Notes under the pieces: generated by a model
Seen by the model: only the letters and a program-made list of their open reading frames with translations
Databases searched by the model: none
Told to the model about the DNA's origin: nothing
Shown: in pieces, positions 1 through 11,625 of the stretch
Layout: every line of letters starts with the position of its first letter
Numbering within the stretch: position 1 is the first letter of the stretch
Source: Amyloporia xantha
Lineage: Eukaryota > Basidiomycota > Agaricomycetes > Polyporales > Adustoporiaceae
Reading direction: 5' to 3'
DNA length: 64,000 nucleotides
Assembly: GCA_036971615.1 (NCBI GenBank)
Contig: JAYKKR010000026.1
Coordinates: 124,001 to 188,000 of the forward strand
Made by a program: the position numbers and the translations under genes

Positions 1-2
1 CA

Positions 3-3000
3 CAGCTTGATGAAGTATTTGCATTCTTATACATTGGGCCTAACAGACCAACAGAGAAGGACCACAAGCGGACTCCCTTTCTGGTGAGACATGACAAGGT
101 TGCAAAGGCATTGGAATGGCTCAAACTGAATCATGAGGACTATGCAGATCTGTCCATCTCATACAAAAATCTCAATGAGTATCCAGAGGATGTGCCTCCA
201 GTGATTATTGACTATCATCAGGCATACTGGGATCAAGATCCTGAAGCAACTGCAGTCAATGGACCTGGTGAAGGCAAGGGAACAACGGAGGGGCCTGTAC
301 CTTTTGCAGTGCAAGGTCTAACTGGTGATCAGTTGATGCATATGATGGCAGAGAATCCCAGAGCAGTCATTGCCAAGGCAATCCATCAATTCAAGACTGG
401 AAAAGTGCTGGGCATAGGGCAGGCAAAGAACCCAGAGAGTCTTTATCATAACCCACAGCTCTATCCACAGATGTTTCCGTGGCTTTTTCCTTATGGCTTT
501 GGTGGATTGAACAATATCAAAGGTGTGACTACCGTCTCTGAGACAAAGCGTAAGCAGCAGCTACTTATGTATCATGACAAACGATTTCAACTTGACCGCT
601 ACTTTCCACTGGTTGCATTTAATCATGAGCAGATAAAGAACTCCACAACAGGTGGGTATTTACTTACCAACCGTAAGAACTTTGCTGACATTACTAACCG
701 CATACTAAATGTCCCCATGACCACACTAGAAGATCTGATCAAGCGATTGAGCCAAGGACCTGTGAAGCCTGAGAGTGAAGAAGAGAAGGCATGTTTTACA
801 ATTATCAATGATCTAGACCATGTTGCTCACAAAGTTCAAGGCTCCTCCACAAACCGGAAACGAATGCGTAATGAAATATGGGCTCTGACGGCATCTCTGG
901 GTGCTCCATCATGGTTTATAACATTTGCTCCTTCTGATGTATCCCATCCTCTTGCATTGTACTTTGCAGACACCCAAGAGATGTTCCACCCACACATTCT
1001 TCACCCTGATCTACGTAAAAGACTGATTGCCAACAATCCAGTTTCAGGTGCACGCTTCTTCAAAGTCATGGTTGAATTGTTTCTTAAACATGTCTTAGGT
1101 GTTGGAGTTGATCACAGAGGGGTCTATGGTGATACTGCAGCCTACTACGGCACAGTAGAGCAACAAGGACGTCTCACTCTTCACTTACACATGCTTATCT
1201 GGATCAAAAACTCACTTACACCCCAGGAGATTCGAGATCGTATCATGGATCCCAATTCAGACTTCCAGCAGCGAATGGTGGAGTACTTGGAGAGTGTGCA
1301 TGTGGGTGAGTTTTTGAATGGTACAATGGTTGATGTGAGTGAAAAAGTAAAGAAGAAGGAAGAAGAAGACCCCTCATATGTTAATCCCACCATGATTATG
1401 TCTCGTCCAGCAGCCCCACCTTGTACCAAACATGGCAGTGATCATATGGTAGACTGTGAGTCTTGTATGCAACATGACACATGGATAAAAGAGTATACAG
1501 ATGAGGTGAACAATATTGTGTTTAGATCCAACATACATGGTCATAACGAGGGATGTGGGTTTGTCAAGACTGGAACATGCAAGGCACGCTTTCCTCGTCA
1601 GACATTTCCCCACACCACTGTGGATCCTGAGACTGGAGCTCTCAATATGAAGAAAGGTGAGGCTTGGCTAAACACATATACTCCAGTACTCAGCTATCTT
1701 CTCCGATGCAACTCTGATGTAACCAGCCTGCTCTCTGGAACAGCCATCAAGTCAGTTATCTCCTATGTCACAGACTATATTACAAAAACTCCCCTGAAGA
1801 CGCACACCATGTTTGATGCCATTCGAAGAGTGTTTGACAAAAACTCTGAAATGCTGCTGAGTGACAGCTCTGATCGTAAACAAAAGGCAAGATCCATACT
1901 TACCAAAATTGTCAACACACTTACAGCAAGCTCAGAGATTGGTGGACCCATGGCTGCCATGTATCTGCTGAACCACAATGATCACTACACCAGTCACAAG
2001 TTTAGAATTTGCTTCTGGAGAACATATGTCAGTGCAGTTCGACATGCATGGGAAGATGACTTGTCAGAAGCACCAAAAGTGATATTTACTGATCCAGAAG
2101 GCCCTGATAAGGTGATGTTGGGCAATATCCAGGGCAAATTTGTGGCTCTTTCCTCCGCTGATGACTATGTCTACAGACCAACCAGGTATGAGCATATTTG
2201 CCTGTATGATTGGATAAGGCAAGCCAGAGTGGAGCCCATTAATCGAAAGACCCAAGAAAACAACTTGAACTCTAAATCATTTGACACGGTGGAAAATTCC
2301 CTTGATGCTGAGAGTGGAGATTCAGATTTTGAGAATGACTATCATATAGATGAGGGATTAGGCATCTCTGCGGAGGATGAGTTTGAGAACACAAGACTAA
2401 ATAAAGTTGATGATAGCACAGTTGATGAGATACCAGATGGCCTACCCGAGCTGACTCCTATAAAAGAAGAGGAAGAAGAATCTGAGGATGAGCTGCTTCT
2501 GACCACTGCAAATGCAAAAACACTAGTCAGTGAGCAAAAGGCCCAGGCTGAGATGAATGAATTGCAGCCTGAACGATTCCTGAAAAACCATCCACGCTAT
2601 GGATCTCGACAAGCCAGACTGGTCGCAGAAGAGGAGAGTCTTGTTCCTAACTTTATTGGTGGAGCTCTACCACGCAAAGATGCTGGAAACAGAGAAGAAT
2701 ACTGTCTGACCATGCTCACTCTCTTCAAACCATGGCGTTCTGGAGCAGACTTGAAGCAGGACAAAGATACTCTGTGGCATGATGCATTTGAGAACCACAG
2801 TTTTACTGACAGACAGAGAGATGTCATGAAGTTTTTCCATCTTCGCTATGAGTGCAATCATGCCAGAGATGACTTTTCCAAGGCACGCAGAGCAGGCTTG
2901 GATGGCAATGCTCCATCCTTTGCAGCAGACATGAAGACACTTGATGAGCTAGATGACCAGCATTATGCAAATCAAGGATTAGATGGCCTGAGTCCTGATG

Positions 3001-4190
3001 AAGACTTGATAGGGGAAGCCAGTGAGTGGGAACAACTGGGAAGCAGAGCTCAACTACGTCTGGCACATATGATGCAGGCTGAAAACATTATGCATACCTC
3101 TGGCTGGCTAGACAGTCTTCCTGCAGAGCACAAAGAGGCTGTTGCTACCTTGAAAGAGCCTATGATCAGGGCAGACCATATGAAAGCATCAGAGTGGCGT
3201 AATCTGCTGACTGAGAAGCGCCAAGAGATTCTCAGGGCACGTGAAGAGCAAGCAGTTGCTAAGAATCCAAATGCAAGCACTAATGGAAGGATGACAGAGG
3301 ACAAATATGTGAATGTAGTCAAAGTGATTGACCAGTCTTATCTAGACAAAAACTTCAAGGCCAAGTGCGAGGCTGACCAGACTCTGATCAACAGCACTGT
3401 GGCCAAATTCAGTCTTAACAAAGAGCAGGAGCGTGCATTTTGCATAGTGGCCAATCATGCCACAGATCCTCCTGGTGAACAACTCAAAATGTATCTGGGT
3501 GGTATGGCTGGCACTGGCAAGTCTCAAGTGATCAAAGCCTTGATCCATTTCTTTGGAGAGCGCAATGAGGGCTACAGATTCATGTGCATGGCTCCCACTG
3601 GTGCAGCTGCAGCTCTGATTGCAGGATCTACCTATCATTCCATGCTGGGATTTAGCAAATTTGGGGCTGATTCCATCACTGCACTCATGCAAGTGCGAGC
3701 ACGGCTACAGAATGTAGACTACATATTCATAGATGAGATATCCATGGTGGACTGTCACAGTCTGTACATGATATGTGCCAAGATGTGTGCTGCTCTACGG
3801 AATGAAGGTGATCCCTTTGGAGGAGTAAACATGATCTTTGCTGGTGATTTTGCCCAACTGCCACCTGCTGGAGCTTCATATCCACTGTACTCCCACAAAG
3901 TAGGCACAGTTGTACACACCACTCACAGTCACCGGGAGCAAGAGGCATCTGTGGGCAAGGCTCTCTGGCATCAGGTTACCACAGTGGTCATACTGCGTGA
4001 AAACATGAGGCAAAGACTGCAAACTCCAAATGATGCAAAAATGAGAAAGGCTCTGGAGAACATGCGATACAAGTCATGTACACAAGCTGACATCAAACAT
4101 CTACAGGGGCATATTGCAGGATGTGGTGTGGCGATCCAGCAATGTCATCCAACCAGATATCCAGCGAGTGCTGTGGGATCTGCCACATGA
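3..4190 (+). pseudogene. Helitron Rep-helicase, N-terminal and central part (5' truncated by window edge)
   Basis: The frame is open from base 3 with no start codon before the window edge, so the true N-terminus lies upstream. This is the rolling-circle transposase of a Helitron. The HUH nickase motif is visible as H-L-H at about base 1182, and the Y2 pair as YVTDY at about 1764. A PIF1-type helicase follows, with Walker A GGMAGTGKS near 3498 and Walker B IDEIS near 3730. Long acidic linkers separate the Rep and helicase parts. The frame runs out of homology near 4110 and stops at 4190; the remaining helicase motifs continue in another frame. The 60-70 residues that normally lie between the two pieces appear to be missing, so this copy is probably internally deleted and inactive. 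Identification of the family is firm; the exact break point is approximate. Confidence 0.9.
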
Positions 4191-5130
4191 GTGTACAGAC
4201 AACCATCCAGGTAAGCTGTCACTGTGCCAAGGAATGCCTGTGATGATCAAGACCAACGAGGCAACAGAGTGCTGTGTAACAAATGGTGCAGAGGGTGTGG
4301 TTGCAGGGTGGACAGCCAGACCCATTGATGATAACAAGATGGCTTTGGACACCTTGTTTGTGAAACTGACATGTCCACCCACTCCAATCAAGCTGGAGGG
4401 TCTTCCAGAGAATGTCATTCCAATGTCACACCAGCCCCTGAAGATCACATGCAAGATGCCCAACGACAAGACCCTGACCATTCTGCGAGACCAAGTGGCT
4501 GTTATTCCCAACTTTGCCATGACTGACTTTGGATCCCAGGGGCGAACACGACATGACAATGTGTGTGATCTGCAGAACTGCAAAAACCATCAGTCTATAT
4601 ACACATGTCTTTCCAGAGGATCCACATATGAAGGCACTATTATTGTGCAAGGATTTGACTCCAACAAGATGACAGGTGGAATATCAGGCTCTCTGCGGCA
4701 GGAGTTCCGTGAGCTGGAGATCCTGGATGAGATAACCCGATTACGCTATGAATGTCATCTGCCCAAAAAGGTGGAGGGTTCAACTAGAAACGCACTGATT
4801 TATTCATATCGCAAGGCAAAGGGAACACTGTATGTGCCAAAGACCGTGCATTCTGCACTCAAATGGTCCAAGACAGATGTGTTTGAACTGGAAGAGCCAA
4901 CTGAGGATGCAGCATGGCAGGATCTGGGAAGACCAGACAAAAAGCACAAAGACAACAGCAAAAAGGCCCAGGAATTCAAGGTCAAGCAGCTGCTTCAGTT
5001 GGCCAAGTATGTGCCTGCAAAGGGAACCAAGGTATTGGAGACAGTCAGCAATGACAAGGTGCAAAGGAACAGAGGGACCAAGTGCAAAAGAGAGATTGAC
5101 ATGGCTGAGCAGAGTGAGCGCCAGATAAAA
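4114..5130 (+). pseudogene. Helitron PIF1-like helicase, C-terminal motifs in a shifted frame
   Basis: This frame carries the conserved end of the Helitron helicase: the segment PGKLSLCQGMPVMIKTNEAT and then SQGRTRHDNV and YTCLSRGSTYEGT, which correspond to the late superfamily 1 helicase motifs. It directly follows the previous frame with an apparent loss of the intervening domain. Near 5126-5131 there is a short A-run, and beyond it the coding sense returns to the frame of the first part. I read the two frame changes as mutations, because neither junction has a convincing GT-AG intron that would restore a complete helicase. Confidence 0.8.
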
Positions 5131-5996
5131 AGTCCAAGGCATCTGACATACTGGAGAAGAGTGGTCCTCCTGGATTCAAGTGGGATGGTGGGAGCTATAG
5201 CTGTGCATATGACTCTCTTTTCTTCATTCTATACACTGTGTATAGACAAAGTCATGACCATTGGATAGCAAATATCTCCAGTCAAAATGCCATGCTCACC
5301 AGATTCACTCAGACATTCCAGAAGGTGGATACACACATGTTGTCCATGGAAGAGGCCAGAGATGAACTCCGAGCTGAGCTTCACAAACTTGACTCAGAGG
5401 CATTTCCAGTTGAAGGAAAGGAGGGCACTGATATATACAAGCTGTGTGCAACCATGCTTGCCATTCCAGAGGATTATGTGACCAAGACTCTGATCTGCAA
5501 TCACTGCCACACTGAGCTTGAGGGTGACACAGACAATCCTGTGCTCTGGGACTGTACAAAGCCATTATGGAAGGAGTGTGCATTTAAGCTAGGATCTTCC
5601 AAGAACCGCAAAATATCAGAGTGGCTACATGCCCTGTGTATGCGCAAGACTCAACACAAGTGCCCCAGATGTCCAAAGAAGCTCAAGATGCAGTACACCA
5701 TCTCTGAAGCACCCAACTTTATGGTGTTTGTCACAAATGGTCTCCAGATAGACTTTGATTCCATATTCCACATAGGACAGGGTGAAAGTCAATACAGGCT
5801 GTGTGGCATCATATACTTTGGACAATTCCACTTTACTGCACGTGCAGTTATGCCAGATGGGCAGATATGGTTCAATGATGGCATAAGTACAGGTACCAAG
5901 TCAACCTTGGAGTCAAACATGAAGATTGTGGATTCTGGTACTCTCCAAAAGATTCAAGGGCGACACAGCTCTGTGGCTATTTACATTAAGATCTGA
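5131..5996 (+). pseudogene. USP/Ulp-like cysteine-protease tail of the Helitron protein
   Basis: In the third frame the sequence carries a catalytic-Cys-like motif (SYSCAYDSLF, Cys codon at 5202), two CxxC zinc-ribbon pairs around 5505 and 5660, and a C-terminal His box (GQFHFTAR...DGQIWFNDG) ending at the stop at 5996. This pattern resembles the ubiquitin-protease-like domain fused to Rep-helicases of many basidiomycete Helitrons. Peptidase activity is inferred from the Cys and His boxes only. It should belong to the same polypeptide as the helicase, but frameshifts separate them here. Confidence 0.65.
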
Positions 5997-6406
5997 TTTG
6001 GAATACTGTGTGATGAGAGTATATAATATACCTTTTGATTAGTAATGTGCTGTATATATCAATAAAAGAGGAGGGAAGGACTGATGAAAGGCAGGACCCA
6101 GGACTTCAAAGAAGACACCTGTAGCAAGTCTTTGCCTTGGCCTCTTGGTTGCAATTGTGGGAGATGTGGCCCTCAAGGCAACCTGATTGAAATAATGTAA
6201 GTCCCAGCATCTTACAATTTTCACTCACTTACAGTTATAGCTACATGAGATGTTGGGATGTAAACATGGGATGGTAGGTGTAGGCGAAGCACTTACCATG
6301 TAGGTGTGCCCGTCAGAAAATGAAAATGAAGACATCAATGGAGTGTATGCAATCAGAATGAATGAGGAAATCGTGAAGGAGTGCGACTTACAGCCTCAAC
6401 CGTTCA
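5997..6406. other. Helitron 3' flank, no gene seen
   Basis: I see no coding sequence here. The Helitron 3' terminus (a CTRR end preceded by a short hairpin) should lie in or near this stretch, but I could not identify it with confidence. Confidence 0.4.
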
Positions 6407-7327
6407 AACTTGGTGGGAGCGGGCCAGTAAGGTGACTGATATGGCTTTGAAATGTTAATTAGAGCAAATTTGTAATGTCATTACAAAATGGGTGAAATAC
6501 ATAATGGTCCCATTTGAAAGGCAAGATTGACTTGATAAGTAAATGTTGTAATGACATTAGAAAGGTTTGTATGTGGTTAGTGTGGAAAATCACTTTTATA
6601 TTCCATCAGATAGAACCTACTTACTTCATTAGGAAAAGTTGTAATGTTTGTATTGGAATTCTCAATACTTACTGAGATATGGCTGTTGTAAGATTTGGTT
6701 GATAAATAGCATTGTTATAGCCTGAGCAGGTTTGCATTGCAGTTAAAGTGAATATGTATGATCTCAAAAGCAGGTTTGTATGGTCAAGAGCAAGCTGATG
6801 TAATCATGAGGATGACTTCATACTCTCATTAGAGTGAGTTTGTAATGTCATTACAAAATATGAAAAATAGATAGTAGGCTCATTTGATAGAGTGTTCACT
6901 TTGTAAGTAAAATGTTCTAATGAGTTAGGGTCAAAAATTACTTTTACACTCCATCAGACAGAACTCACTTACTTCACTAGAAAATGTTGTACTGTTTGTA
7001 TTGAGATTCTCAATATTCACTGACATACACCTGTATCAAGATCCAGTTTCAATTTCTGTAATATCTTTGCAGTCTGTTTCTATGACTGTTGCCATGTGCT
7101 TGTAAAGTTAATATAGTAGGTTATACACTTATTGGCATTAGTTTTCACAGCCATCAGATTGTCTCTATGAGTTTTGTAGAGTCGATGTCTGAAGAGTAGT
7201 CAGAGGCAAGTGATCCAATTGTCATAGACATCTTATATAGTTGAATCTTATAGAGCAATAATGGAAGACAGCACTTCAAAATCCTCAGGAATCATCCTGC
7301 CATTTATTGGCCCGCTCCCACCAAGTT
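6407..7327. mobile_element. Non-autonomous TIR element of about 920 bp (solo copy of the 44-50 kb repeat family)
   Basis: The ends form an inverted repeat with core CTTGGTGGGAGCGGGCCA on the left and its complement on the right. The AT-rich interior has no open frame. The same interior occurs in the left arm of the large palindrome at about 46,030-46,950 and inverted at about 47,530-48,440, with only scattered differences. It is therefore one member of a repeat family present three times in the window. No transposase is encoded. I could not fix a target-site duplication. Confidence 0.75.
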
Positions 7328-7561
7328 GGTGCATTTGTCTACTTTCAACAATTATTCAATACCTTCTTTGACAATGCCCAACCTCTTCGCCCTCAGATAA
7401 CAGCACTTGAGGAAATTTGTAGTCATACCGTTGATGCTGGGATTGCCATCTCAGATCAATTTGCTGCCCTCATTATTATCAATGCCTTGCCCAATTCTTA
7501 TCAGACCATTGCTTCGACTCTGCTGGCTACAGTTACAGATCTTTCTAAACTTAAACCAGCG
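7328..7561 (+). pseudogene. Copia-type gag fragment (UBN2-like)
   Basis: One frame reads as a gag-polypeptide of LTR copia type: an ALEEI...GIAISDQ stretch followed by a LPNSYQ motif, the hallmark of this domain. About 78 residues survive. It is cut on the left by the inverted-repeat element that ends at 7327 and on the right by the 57-bp inverted repeat. The protein would form the nucleocapsid of a Ty1/copia retrotransposon; here it is only a relic. Confidence 0.65.
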
Positions 7562-7801
7562 CAGTCAGTCAGCCAGTCAGCCAGTCAATCAGTCAGTCAT
7601 AACTGCGCACTCAGTCACTGTGATCTCAGGTCAAAAGCCACTTATGTCATTGACCAAGTCATTGTCAATATGTGTGAACAGAAGTATATTTGTGTACAGA
7701 CTTGTGTTTGAACATCATCAAGTTCATCTTCAGTTGCAGACAAAGTGACTGAGTGCGCAGTTATGACTGACTGATTGACTGGCTGACTGGCTGACTGACT
7801 G
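7562..7801. repeat. 240-bp hairpin-forming element with perfect 57-bp inverted repeats
   Basis: Bases 7562-7618 and 7745-7801 are exact reverse complements over 57 bp. Each arm is built of CAGT/CAGC-type tetramers next to a unique section. The 126-bp spacer encodes nothing evident. It sits in the gag fragment and may be a small MITE, though I found no clear target duplication. Confidence 0.85.
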
Positions 7802-9050
7802 CCAACTGCCAGTAACTAATTACTGGATATGAGTGACTGTTGAGTGCACTGATCAGTCAAGTGATTGACTGTGTGCAGTATACTATCTACCTCAAACATT
7901 ACCAATGCATGGTGCACACTGCCTGGCTGATTGGCAAATAGCAAAAGCGATGAGACATGTGAACATGTGTGTTACATAGCCATCTCTGACTGTTCACTGG
8001 CCATTCACAACACATGCTGCACTACATTATACCACTTCTGATACACATTCTCATTGATATTCCCCTGCTGTACAGCCCTGTGAGCACTACTGGCACTTTC
8101 CAAAAAGAGAAATATTGCCATATATGGTATAAATGAAAGTCATAGAGCATCATCCAAGGATCCCAGATAGTTTTTTCTGGACCCCTAGCTTGCTTGGTTA
8201 AGCCAGAAAATGCAAAATACTGATCCAAACAGGACAATATAAAAATATGACCACTCCCAAAATCATGTCTAATGATGTTGTATGGACACTACTATCACTA
8301 TATGTTAGGGTCCATGTGATTTCAAGCTTCACAGTGCATAATTTTCTAATATATTCTATTTTTGCTATCCAAATATCCTATAAATTAAATACAATAATCT
8401 GGTGCAATTTTGATTATTATATCAAATTAGCCACATTGGAGTGGATTCCAGTGGTATATAGCAGCCACATATTGACCATTACTATATTTGGAATGGCACA
8501 TTCAAATGCTTGCTAATAACATATAATAGTCCCATATTTTTTCATATTTGTTTTCCCATTTACCAACAATATATATAAATTCTAGACTGACCATGTCCAT
8601 ATTTGGATTGGCCTATTTGGATGCTTTCTAATGTTATACAATACCCCAGCATTCATTGCACATTTGAAAAGCCCCATTCCAATGGATTCTAATGATATAT
8701 AACAACCCTATATGGGATATTACCATATTTGGATTAGCAGAAATAAGCGGATTTTAATGATATATAATGGCCCAGAACCTATCCAGTAGAAATATTACAA
8801 TACCCATTTACAATGATTTACAGGGCTTACAATGCTCATTTACAATCATTCACAGGACAATCACAATCATTTACAGGGCTTACAATGCTCATCCACAATC
8901 ATTTACAACGGTTCACAGTGGTCATCTACAATGCTTGTAGCACAATGGACATTCACAATATAGGAGCATTCACAATATCCAGGCATTCACAACGTAGAAA
9001 GGGCCTGTATTACAATACAATGCTAACTCACCATGCATAACCACTACAGC
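7802..9050. repeat. AT-rich degenerate repeats, no gene seen
   Basis: From about 8,330 to 8,780 there are diverged copies of a motif resembling TTCTAATGATATATAAC-ACC, spaced roughly 60-90 bp. From about 8,805 to 9,000 there are short direct repeats of an ACAATCATTTACAGGGCTT type. No open frame has recognisable protein similarity. Confidence 0.5.
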
Positions 9051-9086
9051 ACAGCTAAGGGCAATTGTAGTACATTCTGGGAACCA

Positions 9087-9500
9087 CAGCTGCACATCTG
9101 CACTACCACTTCCAATGACACTCCTTCCACTTCTAAAATCAAAGTCAAGGAGATACTGAAGCCCGAGCAGGTGATCAAACTCCTCGAACATATGTCAGAA
9201 TTGGAGAAGAATGATTTCATTTCTACCCTTCGCTCCATGGATTTTTAACACCCTCAATAGCTGTGACGTCTATACGAGAGACTGCTGAGCCTCATGTAAT
9301 CGTAGCTGGAGGCAATTGATCCTCCTTGCGTTATGCCATCCACCAATGCACTCCTTGACTCAGGAGCCATGGCAACATACATTCACCTCGACTTTGTAAA
9401 AGCACACCACATCACATCGCTCGAACTCAGTCACTCGACTTGGCAAGGAGCATCTTATCCTTGGCCTTTCTTGGCTACATCGCTTGAATCCCACCATTGA
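9087..9500 (+). pseudogene. Ty3/gypsy aspartic-protease region remnant
   Basis: A frame starting near 9325 contains ALLDSGAMAT followed by YIHLDFVKAH, matching the retropepsin active site (D-S/T-G) of Ty3/gypsy polyproteins, where it matures gag-pol. A short upstream piece (9087-9248) has a charged, helical, gag-linker-like sequence. Frames are interrupted by stops. It precedes the reverse-transcriptase remnant in the same orientation, as expected for one element. Confidence 0.65.
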
Positions 9501-9734
9501 CTGGCAGAAGGGTACCCTGTTTTTTCCCTGCCAGAAACTTAGCCACCAAGTTGCCGCACTATTAACTGCACCACACTCCTCTTCTGAACAACCTTCCATT
9601 CTACTTGAGCTGGTACAAAAGTCTGGACCTGATCCCACAGACATTGAATCCGATCATGCATCAGAATCCTCACAGACAACTTTAAAGGATGATGACTGCT
9701 TGGTGCACTGCACTTCCTGCAACTTAAAACCACT

Positions 9735-10216
9735 GTGCACTACGTCCACCGTCTTTCCCCTTCACAGAAGCTTGCCCACAAACACTTGGAAGTTAACACT
9801 GATCCTTTGGCTCACATCCCTGATGAATACCATGTTTATGCCAAGGTGTTTGACAAGAAGTCTTCAGAACATCTCCCTATCCATAAAGAGTACGACCACA
9901 CCATTGATCTAAAAGAAGGGTTCGTACCACGACAAGGGAAGGTCTATCCCTTATCCCCAAAACAACAGGTTCAACTCGATAAGTTCCTCACTGATGACCT
10001 TGCATCTGGGTACATCTGACCTTCCAAATCTCCTCAAGCCTCTTTCTTCTTCTTTGTCAAGAAATCTGGTGATCTTTGTCCGTGCCAGGATTACCGCTAT
10101 ATCAACGAATGGACAGTGAAGAATCAGTACCCTTTGCCCCTTGTCTCTGATCTGATTGACAATATCTGCGATGCTACTTTCTTTCCCAAAGCAGATGTCC
10201 ACAAAGGCTTCAATTG
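9735..10216 (+). pseudogene. Ty3/gypsy reverse transcriptase, N-terminal remnant
   Basis: The frame shows the N-terminal RT region: an IPDEYHVYAKVFDKK segment, LPIHKEYDHTIDLKEG, PLSPKQQVQLDKFL and [22 protein letters not shown], then the [18 protein letters not shown] block. The stop at 10017-10019 replaces a residue that is normally Arg in this family, consistent with CGA to TGA. The catalytic YxDD motif is absent because the sequence breaks off at about 10216, shortly after the first catalytic Asp region. The enzyme would have copied retrotransposon RNA to DNA; this copy is dead. Confidence 0.85.
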
Positions 10217-10659
10217 TCAAATGGCTAAGGCGCAGCTAACAGCTAAGGCGCAGCACTAAGAGACAGAGAGAGCCACAAGGGGCTAGAGTCCAAAGTAAGC
10301 AACTGGTGTATTAAGGATGTAAGGGATACAACATACCTAGAGTCCAAAGTAAGCAACTGGTGGGGACCAGGCTGAGGACTCTAGGGCCTATATATATGAT
10401 AGAGAACAATAGAGGAAGAGAACAATAGAGGGTGGCACAATGGAAGTGGAACAATGGGGAGTGGCACAATGGACAGAAGGTCTATTGTGCCACTGCCACT
10501 CAAAGTGTGCATTGTGCCACTGTGGCACCAATACAATGGAGTGAGTGGCATAAGCCTAGAACGAGCTATAAAGTCCTAGAACAGATACAATAGAAGGATA
10601 ACAATGGAAACATGCCATAGGAGCACTGAGACGATGTAGGAGACACTGGGAGACTGGCA
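10217..10659. repeat. Insertion or rearranged repeat between RT and integrase remnants
   Basis: This replaces the rest of RT and RNase H. It holds a direct repeat of CTAGAGTCCAAAGTAAGCAA (about 10,284 and 10,340), a doubled GCTAAGGCGCAG, and a cluster of ACAATGG/GGCACAATGG words with a self-complementary core around 10,470-10,530. No coding sequence is seen. Its ends are uncertain. Confidence 0.5.
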
Positions 10660-11329
10660 GAGCACAGATTTTGACAAAGGGTCATGTCTATGTTCCCAAA
10701 GACCCTGCACTACATTGCAAAATTGTGAGCACTTTCCATGACTCAGCTACTGCAGGTCATCCAGGCCAATGGAAAACACTGGAATTGCTCCAACAGCATT
10801 ACTGGTGGCCTGGCATCAGTGTATTCATCAGAAACTACATCACTGGATGTGCAGTTTGCCAGATGTCAAAACCAGTGACTAATCCTGCAAAGATCCTGGC
10901 CCAACCCATTGATCAGAAGTACTCTGAACCATTTCAAGTTTTATCCGTGGACTTCATCACAGATATTCCCATATCCAAAGAATTTGACTCTTGCCTTGTT
11001 GTTTCTGATCATGATGAAACCAAAGCTGCAGTATTCATTCCCTGCAAGAAGACCGGTACAGCTGAGGAAACCGCTAGCTTATATCAAGATCAAGGATTCC
11101 GACACTATGGACTTCCCCAGAAACTGATCTCAGATAGAGGCACACAGTTTGCATCAAAGATGTTCGCTGAACTTCTCAAAGCGCTCAAAATTCAACAAGC
11201 ACTTTCTACCACCTATTGTGACCCTCAGACTGATGGAGGAACTGAACATCTTAACCAAGAATTAGAGCTTTACCTTCGTATCTTTTGCAATCATCGAGGA
11301 GAAGATTGGGCTGAACTCATCCCTACATC
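10660..11329 (+). pseudogene. Ty3/gypsy integrase remnant
   Basis: The frame contains the H2C2 zinc-binding domain (HDSATAGHPG ... NYITGCAVCQ), and a core with VDFITDIP, SDRGTQFAS and QTDGGTEHLNQELE, giving the D, D and E of the DDE catalytic triad. The enzyme would insert retrotransposon cDNA. The frame is intact across the core but is cut at about 11,329, after DWAELIPTSE, by the Plavaka element's left end. It belongs to the same lineage as the pol fragment at 50.2 kb. Confidence 0.9.
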
Positions 11330-11573
11330 AGAAAAAACACTTTTTCTCCAAGATGGTCTGAGATGCTCTCAGACTTGGAGATATACCCAGAGACTTTCAG
11401 ACTGTCTCTGGCTACTTCAGAGTCTCTTCAGTTGCTTTGATATACTCTGGGGTGTTTTTAATCATAGTGTGCACTCTGAGATCGCCTCAATTGGCTATAA
11501 ATTGCTTCCATAATCCTTTATACTACCAGACAGTTTTGTACGTATAGAGACTGGTCCAATTATTAACAAAAAA
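11328..11573. repeat. Left terminal/subterminal region of a Plavaka element
   Basis: The integrase frame stops at the sequence AT|CAGAAAAAACACTTTTTCTC, followed by about ten scattered copies of TCTGAGA, CTCAGA and TCTCTGG. The same terminal sequence (CAGGAAAAACACTTTTTCTC) and the same words start the 18.77-22.38 kb element, so this is a shared Plavaka-type end. Dense subterminal words like these are typical transposase-binding sites of CACTA-related elements. Confidence 0.6.
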
Positions 11574-11625
11574 TGAACCCGCATTATCCAATACATTGTC
11601 CTTGGTCAAACCATGTTCTGCCAAT

